From: an uncultured Blautia sp.
GTDB lineage: Bacteria > Bacillota > Clostridia > Lachnospirales > Lachnospiraceae
DNA: 37,037 nucleotides
Assembly (NCBI GenBank): GCA_946538475.1
Contig: CAMNGN010000003.1
Coordinates: 1-37,037, forward strand
Direction of reading: 5' to 3'
The notes beneath the pieces are model-generated. The model saw only the letters and a list, made by a program, of their open reading frames with translations, was not told the origin of the DNA and did not search any database. Of this stretch, positions 36,748-37,037 are shown in pieces. The position numbers and the translations under genes were made by a program. Every line of letters starts with the position of its first letter. Position 1 is the first letter of the stretch.

Positions 36748-36780
36748 CGCAACCTCCCTTCCTGTGGATACCATAGGAAA

Positions 36781-36809
36781 AGAGTACCGGATGTTTTGTG
36801 CATAGTCAA
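36781..36809 (-). promoter_or_regulatory. Possible SigA promoter of the T7SS locus
   Basis: Minus strand TTGACT - 17 bp - TACTCT. Confidence 0.45.
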
Positions 36810-36845
36810 CATTTTTTCATCGCAAAATCTGTCATTTGTTGGTGG

Positions 36846-36865
36846 TTTCGACATATTTCGACAAA
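36846..36865 (-). promoter_or_regulatory. Two tandem Spo0A-box-like sites
   Basis: Minus strand TTTGTCGAAA-TATGTCGAAA; both carry the TGTCGAA core, spaced 10 bp. Confidence 0.5.
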
Positions 36866-36901
36866 TGAAACAGGGAGAGTCAATGGGGACGGCTCTCTCT
36901 A

Positions 36902-37037
36902 TCATCTGCAGACGATATCTACCGGCACATTGAAGATCTTTGCAACCTTCAGGATGGTGTCGATATGACGGCCGACTGCGGCTGCCATATGATGGGTCGG
37001 GCCTGCCTCGCTCCAGCGGTTGCAGAATTCTCTTGCA
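36902..37037 (-). CDS. L-fucose/L-arabinose isomerase family protein, C-terminal end (truncated by window)
   Basis: Minus strand frame ...AREFCNRWSEAGPTHHMAAAVGRHIDTILKVAKIFNVPVDIVCR*, resembling the C-terminal EAGPTHHxA motif of sugar isomerases. Confidence 0.75.
   Translation of the reverse strand, partial: AREFCNRWSEAGPTHHMAAAVGRHIDTILKVAKIFNVPVDIVCR

Noticed and set aside
36866-36900. GGGAGAG...CTCTCTC hairpin as terminator of the sugar isomerase gene
   Set aside because: Imperfect stem and no T-tract; insufficient support.
1-37037. Prophage, transposon, CRISPR array or rRNA operon
   Set aside because: No integrase/transposase/phage structural genes, CRISPR repeats or rRNA signatures were recognised in the window.

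Overview
The window looks like a Lachnospiraceae/Clostridia-type chromosome segment, with almost all genes on the minus strand. From left to right it contains:
- the 5' end of an S41 peptidase gene, ftsX and ftsE
- tRNA-Met(CAT), a CarD-family regulator, purL, an Mrp-type ATPase and a His-rich CsoR-family repressor
- an orphan sugar-binding-type lipoprotein plus an HTH/WYL-like regulator, rubredoxin, gatD/murT
- an alpha-operon segment (rpmJ, rpsM, rpsK, rpsD, rpoA, rplQ)
- three NlpC/P60-type cell-wall hydrolases, two of them tandem paralogs
- a J-domain protein / DUF5685 pair, an RlmI-like methyltransferase, a DUF1002 protein and mgtE
- a compact type VII (ESX/Yuk-like) secretion locus: VWA-TM-FHA protein, FHA protein, EssC-like ATPase, YukD-like protein and five WXG100 proteins
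- the C-terminus of a sugar isomerase.

The most interesting signals are: (1) an mgtE 5' leader with a consensus-like promoter, an SD-preceded 32-codon acidic/proline-containing uORF, and a long helix pairing the uORF SD with its last codons, a candidate leader-peptide Mg2+ switch; (2) the T7SS locus, which lacks recognisable EssA/EssB/EsaA and has VWA/FHA proteins instead, with two tandem Spo0A-box-like sites upstream; (3) a 287-nt hairpin-rich spacer between rpmJ and rpsM; (4) a DUF5685 protein with isoprenoid-synthase-like Asp motifs, translationally coupled to a J-protein with a cysteine-rich tail; (5) WalR-box-like sites upstream of cell-wall hydrolase genes. All calls were made by eye from the sequence and the supplied ORFs; no searches were run.
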